Assembly: GCA_030631445.1 (NCBI GenBank)
Contig: DAOVLD010000082.1
Location: forward strand, 1-7,199
Reading direction: 5' to 3'
DNA length: 7,199 nt
Source: Bacteroidota bacterium
Lineage (GTDB): Bacteria > Bacteroidota > Bacteroidia > Bacteroidales > VadinHA17
Shown: positions 5,591 to 7,199 of the stretch, piece after piece
How positions within the stretch are numbered: the stretch's first letter is position 1
How the letters are laid out: every line of letters starts with the position of its first letter
Translations under genes and position numbers: made by a program
Notes under the pieces: model-generated
The model's input: only the letters and a program-made list of their open reading frames with translations
Told to the model about the DNA's origin: nothing
Databases searched by the model: none

Positions 5591-7198
5591 TCAGGTTGTT
5601 ATTTGCATACCGATAAATAATATGTCATCTATTTGTGACAGGTCTCCTCTCCATTCTTCTATAGTTTTGTCCAGATGTTCTTTTTGTTCATTTATGCTCA
5701 TATGTTGAATAGAAAGAAGAAGTTTTTTAACATTTCTTGTTTTAAATTTTTTACCGTGAATTCCTCCGAACTGGTCAGCATAACCATCTGAAAAAAGATA
5801 AAACAGATCTCCTTTTTTAACCTTTATAGTATGGTTCGTGAATTTTTGGCCTACTTTAATAGACGACAAGCCAATAGAAAACCGGTCAGCTTTTGTTTCA
5901 AAAAGTTCGCCATCCCTTATTAAATAAAGGGCATTATAAGCTCCGGCATATTGTATTTCTCTTGTTTTAAAATCATAAACAATAAGAGAAAGGTCCATGC
6001 CATCCATAACCTCATCACTGTCACTTTGCTGAGTAAGTGTTCCGGATACCTCATCGTTAAGCTGGTCAAGAATTGCTGCAGGTTCTGTAAAACCATATTC
6101 TTTAACAATCTTATTAAGGGAATTATGTCCGATTAATGACATAAACGCTCCGGGAACACCATGTCCTGTACAATCAACAGCTGTAATGAACTGCTTCGAA
6201 TCAGAAATATGAAGCCAGTAAAAATCTCCGCTTACAATATCTTTTGGTTTAAAAAGGATAAAAGCTTCAGGAATAGAATCTTCCGGTGGGAGAATAGCTT
6301 TTTGAATCCGTTTTGCATAGCGTATACTGGCGGTAATATCTTTGTTTTTTTGTTCAATTTCTTCACTCTTCTGAACAACCTCGGCAGTTCGTTCAGCTAC
6401 TTTCTTTTCAAGAATTTGTTTTTCTTTTATCAAATTACGTTCCCTGACTTTAATATAAACGAAAACAGCAACAAAAGTGAGAATTATACATCCGAGGATG
6501 AACCACCATGATTGATAAAACGGGGGTCTGATGGTAAAATCGTAAGTAACCGGTTCGGAACTCCAGGTGCCGGAGCTGTTTTTTGCAATTACCTTAAATG
6601 AATACTTACCGGGGGCTAAGGAAGGATAAATTGCCCTTGTTGTCGTTGTTTCCGGTCGCCAGTTATCTTCAGCACCTTTTAGCATAATTTTGTATCGTAC
6701 TGCATCGGGGTTTGAAAGGCAAATGCTGTAATAATCAAATATTAATGATTTTTCTAAATGGCTCAGGTTCATTCCGGGAGCCATAACTCTGGATTCATAA
6801 TTTACTTTCAGGGACTTTATATGAGGTAATGGTTCGGAAATACTTTTCCTGGCTTTACCTGGATCATATTTTGTTACACCATTTGCTGTTCCAAACCACA
6901 AATTGCCATCAGTATCCATAAAAGATGCATTGTCTTTTGTTTCAATACCCACATACCCGTTTTTTTCAGTGTAAGTATATATTTTATTTTCAGACTGGTT
7001 GAATATATTCAAACCGTTATTTGAACCTATATATATGTTATTGTTATTGTCTACATTGATAACTGAAACAATATTTGAAAGTAATCCGTCAGATCTTGAG
7101 TAATGTTTTTTAATACTGTCTTTTTCAACGACAAAAACACCCGAAGTGGTTCCTATCCAGATATTACCATTTAAATCTTCAGCCATTGTTTTAGGTAC
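5591..7198 (-). CDS. Membrane sensor with propeller, Y_Y_Y and SpoIIE/PP2C phosphatase domains (5' end outside window)
   Basis: A signalling protein predicted to sense a ligand in the periplasm and dephosphorylate Ser/Thr on a cytoplasmic partner. The reading frame is open to the right edge, with VPKT before the ATG at 7186-7184. That ATG lies inside a propeller motif (MAEDLNGNIWIGT), so the true start is beyond 7199. Numbered from this Met, the domains are: three propeller-type blades with IWIGT, IYIGS and LWFGT (about 1-108); Y_Y_Y domain (about 145-220, including LAPGKYSFKVIA); one transmembrane helix (about 226-246); a charged coiled coil (about 248-285); and a SpoIIE-type PP2C phosphatase (about 290-528). 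The phosphatase keeps SGDFYW (D321), VDCTGHGVPGAFMS (D338, GHG 341-343), FSDGYADQFGG (D467) and QIDDILFIG (D520/D521), the expected metal-binding acids, so it should be active. No histidine-kinase, receiver or DNA-binding domain is present. The stop lies 79 bp from the convergent LOG gene. Confidence 0.92.
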   Translation of the reverse strand, partial: VPKTMAEDLNGNIWIGTTSGVFVVEKDSIKKHYSRSDGLLSNIVSVINVDNNNNIYIGSNNGLNIFNQSENKIYTYTEKNGYVGIETKDNASFMDTDGNLWFGTANGVTKYDPGKARKSISEPLPHIKSLKVNYESRVMAPGMNLSHLEKSLIFDYYSICLSNPDAVRYKIMLKGAEDNWRPETTTTRAIYPSLAPGKYSFKVIAKNSSGTWSSEPVTYDFTIRPPFYQSWWFILGCIILTFVAVFVYIKVRERNLIKEKQILEKKVAERTAEVVQKSEEIEQKNKDITASIRYAKRIQKAILPPEDSIPEAFILFKPKDIVSGDFYWLHISDSKQFITAVDCTGHGVPGAFMSLIGHNSLNKIVKEYGFTEPAAILDQLNDEVSGTLTQQSDSDEVMDGMDLSLIVYDFKTREIQYAGAYNALYLIRDGELFETKADRFSIGLSSIKVGQKFTNHTIKVKKGDLFYLFSDGYADQFGGIHGKKFKTRNVKKLLLSIQHMSINEQKEHLDKTIEEWRGDLSQIDDILFIGMQITT

Positions 7199-7199
7199 A

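Noticed and set aside
5951..6511. Plus-strand frames of 61 and 116 residues
   Set aside because: They are antisense to the SpoIIE/PP2C and transmembrane parts of the minus-strand sensor and show no family features.
7184..7186. ATG at 7186 as the true start of the sensor-phosphatase
   Set aside because: The frame stays open upstream to the window edge, and the Met lies within a propeller blade motif that normally starts earlier, so the gene is cut by the window.

Overview
The window looks like chromosomal DNA from a member of the Bacteroidota, probably Bacteroidales or a relative. The evidence is the AT-rich composition, start codons without clear Shine-Dalgarno sequences, promoter boxes of the TAnnTTTG type, a ribosomal protein S16 with the long charged tail seen in this phylum, and a periplasmic two-component-regulator propeller plus Y_Y_Y sensor. 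No mobile element, CRISPR array, tRNA or rRNA was seen.

Layout: (1) Bases 1-676, minus strand: rpsP (ribosomal protein S16), which runs off the left edge. Its C-terminal tail contains at least three 54-bp (18-residue) tandem repeats. (2) Bases 677-929: a divergent intergenic region with a good minus-strand promoter for rpsP, a probable plus-strand -7 box for dnaE, a 6-bp stem-loop at the predicted dnaE transcript start, and a seven-codon upstream ORF whose stop overlaps the dnaE start as ATGA. (3) Bases 930-4415, plus: full-length dnaE, the replicative DNA polymerase III alpha subunit, whose PHP domain appears to keep its metal-binding residues. (4) Bases 4537-4854, plus: a complete thioredoxin (trxA-type). 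(5) Bases 4921-5511, plus: a LOG/TIGR00730-family nucleotide phosphoribohydrolase. (6) Bases 5591-7198, minus, convergent: the C-terminal 535 residues of a membrane sensor (propeller blades, Y_Y_Y, one transmembrane helix, coiled coil, SpoIIE/PP2C phosphatase), with its N-terminus beyond the right edge.

The genes are mostly housekeeping: translation (S16), replication (DnaE), thiol redox (thioredoxin) and nucleotide turnover (LOG). dnaE, trxA and the LOG gene share a strand with gaps of 121 and 66 bp, so partial co-transcription is possible, but trxA may have its own promoter. The convergent sensor-phosphatase is probably a separate signalling unit. I see no convincing new multi-gene system. 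The points most worth a second look are the expanding repeat in the S16 tail, the apparently intact PHP site of DnaE, the dnaE leader (hairpin plus overlapping mini-ORF), and the sensor in which a PP2C phosphatase takes the place usually held by a histidine kinase.
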